The notes below the pieces were generated by a model. That model searched no databases and was not told where the DNA came from. It worked only from the letters and a program-made list of their open reading frames with translations. A stretch of DNA of 64,000 nt. It comes from Pseudomonas sp. RC10 (GTDB lineage: Bacteria; Pseudomonadota; Gammaproteobacteria; Pseudomonadales; Pseudomonadaceae). Below are positions 1-8,375 of the stretch, piece after piece (position 1 is the first letter of the stretch; the number at the start of each line of letters is the position of its first letter). The DNA lies in the NCBI RefSeq assembly GCF_038397775.1, contig NZ_CP151650.1, positions 2,728,001 through 2,792,000 on the forward strand, given 5' to 3'. A program made the position numbers and the translations under genes.

Positions 1-888
1 ATGAACAGCGGCGCCGAGGCGGTTGAGACGGCTATCAAGGCCGCGCGCCGCTGGGGCTATCGGGTGAAGGGCATTGCGCCCGATCAGGCCGAGATCGTGG
101 TGGCCGACAGTAACTTTCATGGGCGCACATCCACCATTGTCGGATTCTCCAGCGAGCCTGCATACAGGGCTGATTTCGGGCCTTTCTGTGGGGGCTTCAA
201 GCAGGCGGGCTTCGGTGATATCGAAAGCTTTCGGCAGGTGATCAACGCCAATACCTGCGCCGTATTGATCGAGCCCATTCAAGGCGAAGCGGGTATTCGC
301 GTCCCTCCGGCCGGGTTCCTGCGGGAACTTCGGGCCCTCTGCGATCAGACCGGCACGCTGTTGATCCTCGACGAAATTCAATCGGGTCTGGGGCGTACGG
401 GGAAATGGTTCGCCTTTGAGCACGAGGAGATTCGGCCCGATGCCGTGATCCTGGGCAAGGCACTGGGTGGCGGAATCATGCCGGTCTCCGCCTTCGTCGC
501 AAGGCGTGAGCTGATCGACCAGTTCAATCCGGGCAGCCACGGGTCAACGTTTGGCGGTAACCCGCTGGCCGCCGCCGTTGGCCTGGAGGCACTCAAGGTG
601 CTGGAAGAGGAGGGCCTGATTGAAAACAGCGCACGTCAGGGCGAATACCTTAAACAACGTTTGAACACTTTCAAGTGTCCAGCGATTCGAGAGGTGCGTG
701 GTCGAGGTTTGTGGATCGGTATCGAGTTGGATCGTCCCGCGAAACCTTACTGCGAAGCGCTGCTTCAGGAAGGGGTGCTGACGCGTGAAACCCATGAAAA
801 TGTATTGCGGATTGCACCTCCGTTGTCGATCACGCGTGATGAGCTGGAATGGGGGCTGGAGCGAATCATCAAGGTGCTGGGGTCCTGA
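1..888 (+). CDS. rocD: Ornithine aminotransferase, 3' part (cut by window edge)
   Basis: The visible 295 residues are the C-terminal three quarters of a class-III PLP aminotransferase; family members are about 400 residues, so the true start lies left of the window and the ATG at base 1 is almost certainly internal (it sits in the conserved MNSGAEAVETAIK segment). Ornithine aminotransferase moves the delta-amino group of ornithine to 2-oxoglutarate, giving glutamate semialdehyde in arginine/ornithine catabolism in the cytoplasm. Visible motifs are the EPIQGEAGI and LDEIQSGLGRTGK segments, the PLP lysine in ILGKALGGG (fragment residue 153) and NPGSHGSTFGGNPLA near the phosphate site. The closeness of these blocks to Bacillus RocD, as I remember it, favours ornithine over GABA or acetylornithine as substrate. 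Confidence 0.85.
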   Translation: MNSGAEAVETAIKAARRWGYRVKGIAPDQAEIVVADSNFHGRTSTIVGFSSEPAYRADFGPFCGGFKQAGFGDIESFRQVINANTCAVLIEPIQGEAGIRVPPAGFLRELRALCDQTGTLLILDEIQSGLGRTGKWFAFEHEEIRPDAVILGKALGGGIMPVSAFVARRELIDQFNPGSHGSTFGGNPLAAAVGLEALKVLEEEGLIENSARQGEYLKQRLNTFKCPAIREVRGRGLWIGIELDRPAKPYCEALLQEGVLTRETHENVLRIAPPLSITRDELEWGLERIIKVLGS

Positions 889-1041
889 ATCCTGATGTCT
901 CCCGGTTTGCCGGGCTCACGTGAAACAACCCACCGATGTGAATCGTTTTCTGTGCCTTTTTCGGGTCTTCCTGACCTTCATTTTCGCTTCTTTCCAGGAG
1001 TCTGCCTCGCTGGGAGGGCCCGCAAATAAGGGAATTCGTCT

Positions 1042-1067
1042 ATCAGGATGCTAATTGACATCCTGAT
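1042..1067. promoter_or_regulatory. Perfect 9-bp inverted repeat, candidate TetR operator
   Basis: ATCAGGATG and CATCCTGAT are perfect inverted arms separated by 8 bp (CTAATTGA). The palindrome lies 58 bp before the first gene of a three-gene unit that ends with a TetR-family regulator. Size and position fit a TetR-type operator for autoregulation of this unit; that is inference. Confidence 0.45.
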
Positions 1068-1125
1068 TGCGAGCGGATTAGCATGGCCGCTCAACGTCGA
1101 TACCTCCCAAAAAAAGGACAGATCC

Positions 1126-1725
1126 ATGCAGGTTCAATTCGTCTTCGATTACAGAAGTCCCTATTCGTATCTGGCTAACGCTCGTTTGACCGAACTTGAG
1201 CACGGTGTTGAATACCTCCCGGTCGACGTTCTGGCGGTCATGAAGAAGGTCAATAACCAGCCTTCCCCGGCATGCCCTGTAAAAGCCAAATACGCCATGG
1301 AGGATGCGGCGCGATGGGCGAAGGTGTATGACGTGCCGTTGAAACCCAACATGGACCTTTTCAAAGCGCTGCGCACCGCCGATGTGGACGGTTCCCTGTT
1401 TTCCAGGGCAGGCCTTGCCGCACTCAAGACCGGTGTGTTTGAAGCGTTTCACACCGGGCTTTTCCACGCGGTGTGGGCGGGAGAGGATGATTTGGTGAGT
1501 GTCGAGGGGCGCAGTGCGTTTCTGAAGAAGCTTGGGCTGGACGTTGATGTGTGGTCGGTCGCGGACACCGCTGATATTCGCGAGCAAATCGAAGCGCACA
1601 ATGAGTCATCAGCTCATCGTGGCGTTTTTGGCGTCCCGTCCTTCGTTTGCGCCGACGAGCTGTTTTTCGGCAATGATCGGCTGAATTTTGTCATCGCCAA
1701 GCTCAACGCCGCCAAGGAGGCTTGA
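1126..1725 (+). CDS. DsbA-fold protein of the 2-hydroxychromene-2-carboxylate isomerase / kappa-GST type
   Basis: This 199-residue protein begins MQVQFVFDYRSPYSYLA, the thioredoxin-fold opening (FDYxSPYSY) of the HCCA isomerase/kappa-class GST branch of the DsbA family. The C-terminal GVFGVPSFV segment with its cis-proline, followed by FFGNDRL, is the matching glutathione-side motif. Members are glutathione-dependent isomerases of aromatic degradation, but many with this fold have no proven substrate, so the reaction here is open. The start at 1126 is chosen because AAGGA precedes it at good distance and the fold begins there; an in-frame start at 1048 would add residues unlike the family. 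It is followed after one base by an SDR gene and then a TetR gene, suggesting one detoxification-type operon. Confidence 0.75.
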   Translation: MQVQFVFDYRSPYSYLANARLTELEHGVEYLPVDVLAVMKKVNNQPSPACPVKAKYAMEDAARWAKVYDVPLKPNMDLFKALRTADVDGSLFSRAGLAALKTGVFEAFHTGLFHAVWAGEDDLVSVEGRSAFLKKLGLDVDVWSVADTADIREQIEAHNESSAHRGVFGVPSFVCADELFFGNDRLNFVIAKLNAAKEA

Positions 1726-1726
1726 T

Positions 1727-2431
1727 ATGGGCGATAGAAAAGTGGCAATCGTCACCGGCGTCGGACCTGGCACCGGCACCGCAATCGTTCGCCAGCTCGC
1801 TGACGCAGGTTTTCAGGTGGCAATGATCGCCCGCAATGCAGAGCGGTTGAGCGCTCTTGCCCATGAGCGGCCGGACGCTCACGCGTTTCCCGCCGACGTC
1901 TCGAATCCTGATGCACTCGATAGCGCACTGGATGCGATACGCGAGCGGCTGGGAGACGCGGACGTTCTCGTCCATAACGCGGTGGGAGGCGCATTCGGCA
2001 ACTTTTTGGACATTGATCCGGCGGTTTTGCAGCAAAACTTCCAGACCAACGTCATGGCATTGCTGCACTTGGCCAGAAAGCTCGCGCCTGCGATGGTCAA
2101 GAAAGGCACGGGGGCGATTGTCGTGACAGGCAATACGTCAGCGATACGCGGCAAGAGTCAGTTTGCGGCCTTCGCGCCGACCAAGGCGGCACAACGCATT
2201 CTGGCGGAGTCGATCGCCCGAGAGCTTGGCCCACAGGGTGTTCATGTAGCGTATTTGCTCATTGATGCCGTTATTGATCTTGAGTGGACCCGTAAAATGC
2301 AGCCTTCGGCTCCCGATGAGTTTTTCATCAAGCCGGCGGACATCGCGGCTGAGATTCTTCACATCATTCACCAACCACGCAGCGCATGGTCGTTCAATGT
2401 CGAACTGCGACCCTTCGGCGAGAAGTGGTGA
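1727..2431 (+). CDS. Short-chain dehydrogenase/reductase family protein with Phe at the catalytic Tyr position
   Basis: A 234-residue classical SDR: Rossmann motif TGVGPGTG near residue 9, the NAVGG segment after strand 4 and a TGNTSAIRG strand where the catalytic Ser/Thr usually sits. The active-site YxxxK motif reads FAPTK, so the catalytic tyrosine is replaced by phenylalanine while the lysine is kept. I recall a subset of SDRs with this same FAPxK pattern, so it may be a family trait and not a mutation. The start is decided by the strong AAGGAGG site at 1714-1720. It follows the isomerase-like gene by one base and precedes a TetR gene, so the three are probably co-transcribed. Substrate unknown. 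Confidence 0.8.
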   Translation: MGDRKVAIVTGVGPGTGTAIVRQLADAGFQVAMIARNAERLSALAHERPDAHAFPADVSNPDALDSALDAIRERLGDADVLVHNAVGGAFGNFLDIDPAVLQQNFQTNVMALLHLARKLAPAMVKKGTGAIVVTGNTSAIRGKSQFAAFAPTKAAQRILAESIARELGPQGVHVAYLLIDAVIDLEWTRKMQPSAPDEFFIKPADIAAEILHIIHQPRSAWSFNVELRPFGEKW

Positions 2432-2488
2432 GATAATGAATGGGCTGGGGCGTGCGCTTCAGCCTATTTCAATGAGGGACTGGTGTTT

Positions 2489-3058
2489 ATGGGGCACTCG
2501 CAGGCGGGCAAAAAACTCACTCATGACCGGATCGTGAGCATTGCGGCACGTCGTTTTCGAGAACACGGAATCGATGGGTTGAGTATCAATGATTTGATGA
2601 AAGAGGCCGGGCTTACGCACGGTGGTTTTTATAAGCATTTTGAGTCCCGCGAACAACTGGTCGCCGAAGCCCTCGCCGCCGCATTTGCCGGGTACGACAG
2701 TCCGGAAAGAGCGTCTCCAGTTACACTGGAGGCGCTCGTCGCCGAATATTTGAGCCCCACGCATCGCGATGCGATCGGCTTTGGCTGCGCGGTGAGTGCG
2801 TTGGTCAACGACGTGGGGCGCGTGCAAGGCGAGGCGCGTGATCTTTACACCTCCAAGCTTCGCTCCAATGTCGATCAGATTGCGGCGCTGTTGGTCGCCG
2901 ACAAGGAATCCGACTCAAAGCGTCGAGATGCAATCGTGGCGTTCAGTACCATGGTGGGCGCACTGGGTCTGGCAAGAGCCGTTTCTGATTCTGATCTTTC
3001 GAGCGAAATTCTCGAAGTCGCCCGTGAATCATTGCTTCACACGTTATCCGCGAAGTAA
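2489..3058 (+). CDS. TetR/AcrR-family transcriptional regulator
   Basis: A 189-residue protein with an N-terminal TetR helix-turn-helix: LTHDRIVSIAARRFREHGI, then INDLMKEAGLTHGGFYKHF, ending in the typical FESREQLVAEAL. The remaining ~120 residues form the helical ligand/dimer domain. It lies 57 bp after the SDR gene and most likely controls its own operon through the palindrome at 1042-1067. A GTG at 2483 is an alternative start two codons earlier; the GAGGGA site at 2474-2479 would serve either. Ligand unknown. Confidence 0.85.
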   Translation: MGHSQAGKKLTHDRIVSIAARRFREHGIDGLSINDLMKEAGLTHGGFYKHFESREQLVAEALAAAFAGYDSPERASPVTLEALVAEYLSPTHRDAIGFGCAVSALVNDVGRVQGEARDLYTSKLRSNVDQIAALLVADKESDSKRRDAIVAFSTMVGALGLARAVSDSDLSSEILEVARESLLHTLSAK

Positions 3059-3147
3059 CACACCCGGTTGCCTCGCCATACACTTCCAACACTCGGGATG
3101 ATCAAGACTGCCGGGCGTGAGCGCGGCAGCCAGGATGACATAGCGGA

Positions 3148-3408
3148 TTACTGCTGTTTCTTCATCGCGTCTTTTGATGCGCCATCTTTAGACATCGCGT
3201 CCCCACTGGCTCCGTCTTTGCCCATGGCGTCGTGCTGGGCGCCTTGCTTGGACATTGCATCTTTACTCATCGTGTCGTGCGCCATACTGCTTTCTTTCGA
3301 CGTGCCGTCCTTGCTCATGTTGTCTTTAGACATAGTGTCGGCGGCATACGCACCACCCAGGGCCAGCATCAACGAGCCCGCGAACACAGTTGCAATTAGC
3401 TTTTTCAT
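3148..3408 (-). CDS. Secreted pentapeptide MxKDx repeat protein
   Basis: An 86-residue peptide with a clean signal sequence (MKKLIATVFAGSLMLALGGAYA, cleavage expected after residue 22) followed by imperfect five-residue repeats of the type M-S-K-D-x/A-M-G-K-D-G. This is the pattern of the MxKDx repeat family (TIGR02953 as I recall it), small exported proteins of unknown function. The mature part is almost entirely M, S, K, D, G and A, highly charged and probably disordered. The ATG at 3408 is chosen because the signal peptide starts there with an AGAGAGA site upstream. It lies just downstream of the molybdenum oxidoreductase gene on the same strand, a neighbourhood I associate with this family. 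Confidence 0.8.
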   Translation of the reverse strand: MKKLIATVFAGSLMLALGGAYAADTMSKDNMSKDGTSKESSMAHDTMSKDAMSKQGAQHDAMGKDGASGDAMSKDGASKDAMKKQQ

Positions 3409-3452
3409 GTTTATCTCTCTTGCGTGGTTGATTACGAGGGTGAAATTGGCGA

Positions 3453-4247
3453 TCAACTGCCGCCAAACCAGTTATAACCCTGGTCTTCCCAGTAGCCGCC
3501 CGGGAAAGTATTGGTTATTTCAATGGAAACGATATGTTTGGGGTTTTTGTATCCCAGTTTGGTCGGGATACGCACTTTGATGGGGTAACCATATTCAGGG
3601 GGTAGAACCTGATCGTCCCAGCTCAGGGCCAACAGCGTCTGGGGATGTAACGCGGACGCCATATCAATGCTGGTGTAATAGTCATCAGCACATTTGAAGC
3701 TGACGTATTGCGCCTTGGTGTCCGCCCCCACCCCTTTGAGGAAGTCGCTGAACCGGACACCTCCCCACCGCCCGATGGCACTCCACCCCTCCACACAGAT
3801 ATGTCGGGTGGTTTGGAACACTTGGGCCATGTTATGAAGTTCTGCGAGTGTCCACGGTTTTTTATTGCTTACCAGGCCCCGGACTTCAAGGCGATAATCA
3901 TCCCCGCGGACTGCCGGGATACGGTCTTCTCCATAAAAAGCGTTAAACGGAAAGGGACGTGTAATGTCGGACTCGGCATATTCAGGAACCAGTAATTGTC
4001 CGTTAAACAGCCAGCCTTGAACACGGTCGTTAAATCTTGAGATTTGCGTCAGCACTTTTTCGGCGACTTCGCTGTCATCCAGGCTGCACCCCGTTAACAT
4101 TAACGCGCCACCCAGTGTGAGCCCCTGCCTCAAGAAACGTCGGCGTCCTGCATCTCCCAGTTTTCGAGTGAGAAGTTGTTCCGCGTCACTCACCAGTTGT
4201 CGGGCATCGCTGTCTGTGATCGCCCGATGTTTGTTGTCCCGAGTCAT
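3453..4247 (-). CDS. Tat-exported molybdopterin oxidoreductase, sulfite-oxidase/YedY-like lipoprotein
   Basis: This 264-residue protein belongs to the sulfite oxidase-type molybdopterin fold. HICVEGWSAIGRWGG carries the cysteine (C151) that ligates molybdenum, and GYPIKVRIPTKLGYKNPKHI is the family C-terminal block. The N-terminus has a twin-arginine motif (RRRFLRQGL, residues 35-43) followed by a hydrophobic stretch and a lipobox LTGC (C54), so the folded cofactor-loaded enzyme is probably exported by Tat and lipid-anchored. The gene starts two bases after the stop of the cytochrome b gene, with GAGGA as ribosome site inside that gene, implying coupling and an electron-transfer pair. Substrate could be sulfite, or oxidised methionine as for MsrP; I cannot tell. 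Confidence 0.82.
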   Translation of the reverse strand: MTRDNKHRAITDSDARQLVSDAEQLLTRKLGDAGRRRFLRQGLTLGGALMLTGCSLDDSEVAEKVLTQISRFNDRVQGWLFNGQLLVPEYAESDITRPFPFNAFYGEDRIPAVRGDDYRLEVRGLVSNKKPWTLAELHNMAQVFQTTRHICVEGWSAIGRWGGVRFSDFLKGVGADTKAQYVSFKCADDYYTSIDMASALHPQTLLALSWDDQVLPPEYGYPIKVRIPTKLGYKNPKHIVSIEITNTFPGGYWEDQGYNWFGGS

Positions 4248-4249
4248 GA

Positions 4250-4858
4250 TCAGCGTCCTCGTACAATGGTCAGGAAAGTTTTCGGTACAAGCATCACCAT
4301 GACGAGATGCACGACGATGAATGCCGCGATGAACGCCATCAGATAGAAATGTATGAAGCGCGCGGAGTCGTACCCTCCCAGGAGGCTACGCAAGAAGGGG
4401 AACTGAACGGATTTCCACAACACCAACCCTGAAATAATCAGTCCACCCGCCGCCAGCACCATTGAAACGTAGGCGAATTTCTGCACCATGTTGTAATGCC
4501 GCGCATCGGTATGCGTCAGCCGACCGTGTAATGCCGCCTTCAAGTCCCGAATAAGATCACCAACTCCCAATGGCAAAAAGCGCACCTTGAATCGGCCGCT
4601 GCACAGGTTGATGAGCAAGTAAAGGATTCCGTTCAGCGCAAATACCCACATGGCTGCAAAGTGCCATTGCAACGCGCCACCTAGCCATCCACCCAATGTG
4701 ATGCTTTTGGGAAAGCTGAAACTGAATAAGGGGGAAGCATCATAAATTCGCCAGCCACTCATGAGCATGACTACGATGGCCAACGCATTAGTCCAGTGGC
4801 AGAGGCGCAGCCATAAAGGATGAATGAGCTCTCGCATTAATGGCGATGAAGTCTTCAT
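4250..4858 (-). CDS. Cytochrome b561-type membrane subunit
   Basis: A 202-residue protein with four to five hydrophobic segments and histidines in membrane positions (WLRLCHWTNALAIVVMLMSGW; FIHFYLMAFIAAFIVVHLVMVML), the pattern of di-haem cytochrome b subunits of the b561/Ni-Fe hydrogenase type. It probably passes quinol electrons to, or receives them from, the periplasmic molybdenum enzyme encoded immediately downstream. I start at the ATG at 4858; a GTG two codons earlier is possible. GGACG precedes the start at suitable distance. It heads a minus-strand unit of cytochrome, molybdenum oxidoreductase and MxKDx peptide. Confidence 0.78.
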   Translation of the reverse strand: MKTSSPLMRELIHPLWLRLCHWTNALAIVVMLMSGWRIYDASPLFSFSFPKSITLGGWLGGALQWHFAAMWVFALNGILYLLINLCSGRFKVRFLPLGVGDLIRDLKAALHGRLTHTDARHYNMVQKFAYVSMVLAAGGLIISGLVLWKSVQFPFLRSLLGGYDSARFIHFYLMAFIAAFIVVHLVMVMLVPKTFLTIVRGR

Positions 4859-5128
4859 GTTCACGTCCGTTTATTGTCGTCGGGAAGCGGGAAAGTTTGA
4901 GTATGCCGAATCACCCTGTGATCGAATAGCGCTAAAGTTTAAATATTTCGTGACAGTCTCCTTATCAATAAGGCTGATGCTTGAGTTATCCGGAATCGAT
5001 GCTGTGCATGGCAGGATTTTGAAATAGACACGGTCGATCATGCGGACTGCAAAGTGCCGATAGTGCTGTGCAAAAAATACAGGGTGCCCACCGGCGGAAC
5101 TTGGCTATAAGTGGTTGGCGTTTGTTAT

Positions 5129-6100
5129 TTATCCCGGTCCATGCAAACTGAATTCCTCACAGTCGCTCGCTCCAATCAGGGTCGCCTGACTCACCGACGC
5201 GTCCCACCAGATCACCCGAAGCAAAGGAGCGGCGGATGCGATGTAAACCGCTTGTACCGGATTGCTTTCCACGAAATGCGTGCACGCCATGCGCACCGCA
5301 GCGTCAGCTTTATGGCTCGCCACCTGGCTGGGGCTGTCGTCGTGTGCGCTCGGGTCTCTCATGACCAGTTCGATGCCGCCGAACCCATTCTTATCCAGCC
5401 ATGCCTGCGTGCGTTGACGGTCCATGTGTGGGCGGCCAGTGATGATCGCTTTGACACTCTGCTTCAGCGGAGCCTTTTTGAAGGCGGGGAGCGCGTCGCG
5501 CTCATCCAGGGCCCGCTCCAGATCCGCGCGGTAGGCTCCCGGGTCAATGTCCCTGAGAAGGACACCGTCAAGGTCGATGGCATAGGCATCGTACTGATGA
5601 TCCGGGGCCATTGCCGCCGTGCGACCCCCTCCGGTTTCGTCCCAATGCTTTCGGTAATTCAGCGTGTAAGCCTGGCGTTCCCATGGGAAAACAAGCGTGT
5701 AGCCCCGCCCGTCGATGGAGTAATCCGGGGTGATGACACTCTTGTCGTCGAATCCGGCGGTCAGGGTTTTGATTCGCGCGCCCAGAATTTCGAGGTACCC
5801 TAAACAATCCGAGAGCGTATGGCCGACGCCCGATATGTCCTCGCACAGCAACACTTTACTACCGGGGGTAGGGACGGGGAGCGCCGAGTCCCACACGGCC
5901 AGGCGTTGGCCTCGGTCATACCTCAAGAAGGTCACCGGGATGCCCGCGGCATGGGACACCATGAGTGCCAACGGAGCGCCTCCGCGCAGGATGCCGATAA
6001 CACAGACGAACTCTTCTTTAATCAGTCTGGATTGGATTGATGCAATCCACCGATCAATGTGTTCATAAGTAAGGGCCAGGACAGGCTTGTCCACATGCAT
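5129..6100 (-). CDS. Phosphoribosyltransferase-HAD hydrolase fusion protein
   Basis: A 323-residue two-domain protein. Residues ~1-165 look like a type I phosphoribosyltransferase: VIGILRGGAPLA is a pyrophosphate-loop-like segment and VLLCEDISGVGHT (83-95) is the PRPP-binding block of two acidic residues then small and Gly/Thr residues. Residues ~170-323 look like a HAD phosphohydrolase: motif I YAIDLDGVL (D176, D178), motif II ITGRP (T221) and a C-terminal FVESNP in place of the usual DD. The combination could make and then dephosphorylate a nucleotide-like compound, but that is inference. It stands alone between long non-coding flanks, so context gives no pathway. Confidence 0.72.
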   Translation of the reverse strand: MHVDKPVLALTYEHIDRWIASIQSRLIKEEFVCVIGILRGGAPLALMVSHAAGIPVTFLRYDRGQRLAVWDSALPVPTPGSKVLLCEDISGVGHTLSDCLGYLEILGARIKTLTAGFDDKSVITPDYSIDGRGYTLVFPWERQAYTLNYRKHWDETGGGRTAAMAPDHQYDAYAIDLDGVLLRDIDPGAYRADLERALDERDALPAFKKAPLKQSVKAIITGRPHMDRQRTQAWLDKNGFGGIELVMRDPSAHDDSPSQVASHKADAAVRMACTHFVESNPVQAVYIASAAPLLRVIWWDASVSQATLIGASDCEEFSLHGPG

Positions 6101-6740
6101 ATCTCCGCTTAAACATCGAATGAATCAAAAATGTATTCCCGTGCGTGATTTCGGCGCCGTCGTTAAAGAAGGCGCTGTTTATCCGTTATTTGCATGAGTC
6201 AGTGGATGTTCCAATGCCCGGCGCCAATGCACCCAATAAGGGGCGCATCTTCCGGTAAGGCGATAAACAGGATAGGGGTGCTTTCGCGCCGACGCCAAGT
6301 ATTAATATATATTTTTGAATGCCTGTAACCCGCGCACGTTTGTTGACGAATGATCTATTTACGCAAAAAAACAGGCTGGTTGATTGGGATGAATGTGAAA
6401 CACCTTGGTTAGGCGCGGGATAACAGTTATTCGTTATCGGTATTAATAAGAGCCGTCATGAAGTCTGAAACAAAGGGATGATCGAATCGCGCTCATAGGC
6501 CGATCACGTTTCTTTGCGCTCATACTCTTTTCTCCACATGCTCGATACACGCGTGCTCATGCGGTTCCGACGGCTTGCGGTTACCGTCTGGCCGGACACC
6601 GCGCCAGGTTGTATGTCGTTCGCTATTCATCGATATAATGGCCGGCCGTCGAGCGCACAGACCCCGCGATCTCGGCGCCCGACGGTTTAATGCATGGTTC
6701 GTTGAGTGGATCACCTCTCAAGCGCTTGAAAAAAGGGTAT
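6101..6740. other. 640-bp intergenic region without a recognisable gene
   Basis: I see no convincing coding frame, tRNA or repeat here. The stretch 6290-6480 is clearly AT-richer than its surroundings (for example ATTAATATATATTTTT near 6301). It must hold the promoters of the fusion gene to its left (minus) and dusA to its right (plus). Confidence 0.5.
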
Positions 6741-7706
6741 ATGAATAGATTATTTTCCGTGGCGCCGATGATGGACTGGACGGATCGCCATTGCCGGTTC
6801 TTCCTGCGTCTGCTCTCCAAAAACGCGCTGCTCTACACCGAGATGGTCACCACCGGCGCGCTGCTGCATGGCGACAGCGAACGTTTCCTGCGCCACGATC
6901 AGAGCGAGCATCCGCTGGCGCTGCAACTGGGGGGCAGCAACCCGGCTGATTTGGCGGCTAGTGCGCGTCTGGCCCAGACGGCGGGTTACGACGAGGTGAA
7001 CCTCAACGTCGGTTGCCCGAGCGACCGGGTGCAGAACAACATGATCGGTGCGGTGTTGATGGGCCATCCGCAACTGGTCGCCGATTGCGTGAAGGCCATG
7101 CGCGACGCGGTCTCGATACCGGTGACGGTCAAGCACCGCATCGGCATCAATGGGCGGGACAGCTACGCGCAACTTTGTGAGTTCGTAGGCACTGTGCGCG
7201 ACGCCGGGTGCACCAGTTTTACTGTCCACGCCCGCATCGCGATTCTCGAAGGCCTGTCGCCCAAGGAAAACCGCGACATCCCGCCGTTGCGCTACGACGT
7301 GGTGGCTCAGCTGAAACAGGATTTCCCCGACCTTGAGATCATTCTCAACGGCGGCATCAAAACCCTGGAAGACTGCCGGGAACACCTCAAAACCTTCGAC
7401 GGCGTGATGCTGGGCCGCGAGGCTTATCACAACCCCTACCTGCTGGCCGAAGTGGACCGCGAGCTGTTTGGCGGTGACGCGCCGCCGATCACCCGCGCCG
7501 AAGCCCTGGCGCAACTACGGCCTTACGTCGAAGCCCATTTGCGCGACGGCGGCTCGATGCATCACATCACCCGTCACGTGCTGGGCCTGGGCACCGGCTT
7601 CCCCGGCGCGCGCAAATTCCGTCAACTGTTGTCAGTGGACATTCACAAGACCGACGACCCGCTGGGCTTGCTGGACAAGGCCGGGGCGTTGCTGGAAGGG
7701 CGCTAG
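6741..7706 (+). CDS. dusA: tRNA-dihydrouridine(20/20a) synthase DusA
   Basis: A 321-residue FMN enzyme that reduces uridine 20/20a in the tRNA D-loop with NADPH. It opens with the Dus signature RLFSVAPMMDWTDRH, has the catalytic cysteine in NVGCPSDRVQNN (C92) and the FMN phosphate block LNGGI...GVMLGREAYHNP. GLSPKENRDIPPLRY is characteristic of the DusA branch as opposed to DusB or DusC. The ATG at 6741 is preceded by AAAAGGG at 6731-6737, so longer upstream in-frame starts are not needed. It is monocistronic and convergent with the lipoprotein gene. Confidence 0.93.
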   Translation: MNRLFSVAPMMDWTDRHCRFFLRLLSKNALLYTEMVTTGALLHGDSERFLRHDQSEHPLALQLGGSNPADLAASARLAQTAGYDEVNLNVGCPSDRVQNNMIGAVLMGHPQLVADCVKAMRDAVSIPVTVKHRIGINGRDSYAQLCEFVGTVRDAGCTSFTVHARIAILEGLSPKENRDIPPLRYDVVAQLKQDFPDLEIILNGGIKTLEDCREHLKTFDGVMLGREAYHNPYLLAEVDRELFGGDAPPITRAEALAQLRPYVEAHLRDGGSMHHITRHVLGLGTGFPGARKFRQLLSVDIHKTDDPLGLLDKAGALLEGR

Positions 7707-7720
7707 TCGCTCACGCCGAG

Positions 7721-7770
7721 AATGCCGGTCGGGCCTGTCCATCATCGGACCGACTTTTCCGACCGGCATT
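7721..7770. terminator. Perfect 12-bp inverted repeat between convergent genes
   Basis: AATGCCGGTCGG (7721-7732) and CCGACCGGCATT (7759-7770) are perfect complements separated by 26 bases, placed between the stops of dusA (7706) and the lipoprotein gene (7781). No clear U-run follows on either side, so a classical intrinsic terminator is uncertain; a bidirectional mRNA 3'-end hairpin is the simplest reading. Confidence 0.5.
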
Positions 7771-7780
7771 GCGCTGAGGG

Positions 7781-8224
7781 CTATTTCGCCGCCCGGTCCA
7801 GATAATCGCAAAAATGCTTCTTCGCCTCATCCTCGGGGGTGTACAGCCCTGCCTGTGTGACAAAGGTCATGGTCACTTTCGAGCCGCTGCCTGACTTTTC
7901 CACCAGCGCATTCAGCGGCGCGACCTTGCTGGCCCCGACCTGCTGGTAGACATTGATGATGCCGCTTTCAGGGTTAGAGACTTTCATCTGAAAGCCTTCG
8001 GTGGTCAGGATGTTATTGACGTTCTTGAAGGCTCTTTTGTAAGGCGTATCGGGCAGGTAGCCGTAGGTGCTGAAGCTCTTGCCGACGAGGATGTTGCCGT
8101 CGGTGCGGAAGTTGTCGAGGCACTGACGGCCTGTCGGGTTGGATGCGCAACCCTGCAAGGCCGCGGCGGCGAGCAGGGTGAGGGTGATGCGTTTTGCCAC
8201 AATCATGACGAACGGCTGTGTCAT
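7781..8224 (-). CDS. Small outer-membrane-type lipoprotein of unknown function
   Basis: A 147-residue protein with a basic N-terminus, a hydrophobic stretch (ITLTLLAAAALQGC) and a lipobox LQGC, so it should be lipidated. The mature part (CASNPTGRQCLDNFRTDG...) has two more cysteines (one near the N-terminus, one in KKHFCDYLD near the C-terminus) that could pair. I recognise no domain. The start at 8224 is favoured by GGAG nine bases upstream; an internal ATG six codons later lacks a site. Convergent with dusA. Confidence 0.65.
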   Translation of the reverse strand: MTQPFVMIVAKRITLTLLAAAALQGCASNPTGRQCLDNFRTDGNILVGKSFSTYGYLPDTPYKRAFKNVNNILTTEGFQMKVSNPESGIINVYQQVGASKVAPLNALVEKSGSGSKVTMTFVTQAGLYTPEDEAKKHFCDYLDRAAK

Positions 8225-8375
8225 GCCATTTGCTCCGTACTTCCTGTCTGGAATGGTCTGCGCCCGAGGTGTCCGAGGCGCACATCAGTGGGGGCCTGTG
8301 AGGCGTCTTGCGACACGCATCCTACAAGTTTTCAGGTGCTTGAGCGATGCGTGAAGCCGGTATTCGCGCCCGCCG

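Noticed and set aside
5111..5803. Plus-strand frame of 230 codons opposite the phosphoribosyltransferase-HAD gene
   Set aside because: The minus strand encodes recognisable PRPP-binding and HAD motifs; the plus frame shows none.
6520..6820. Short minus-strand frames before dusA
   Set aside because: No ribosome site, no domain, and they run into the dusA coding region.
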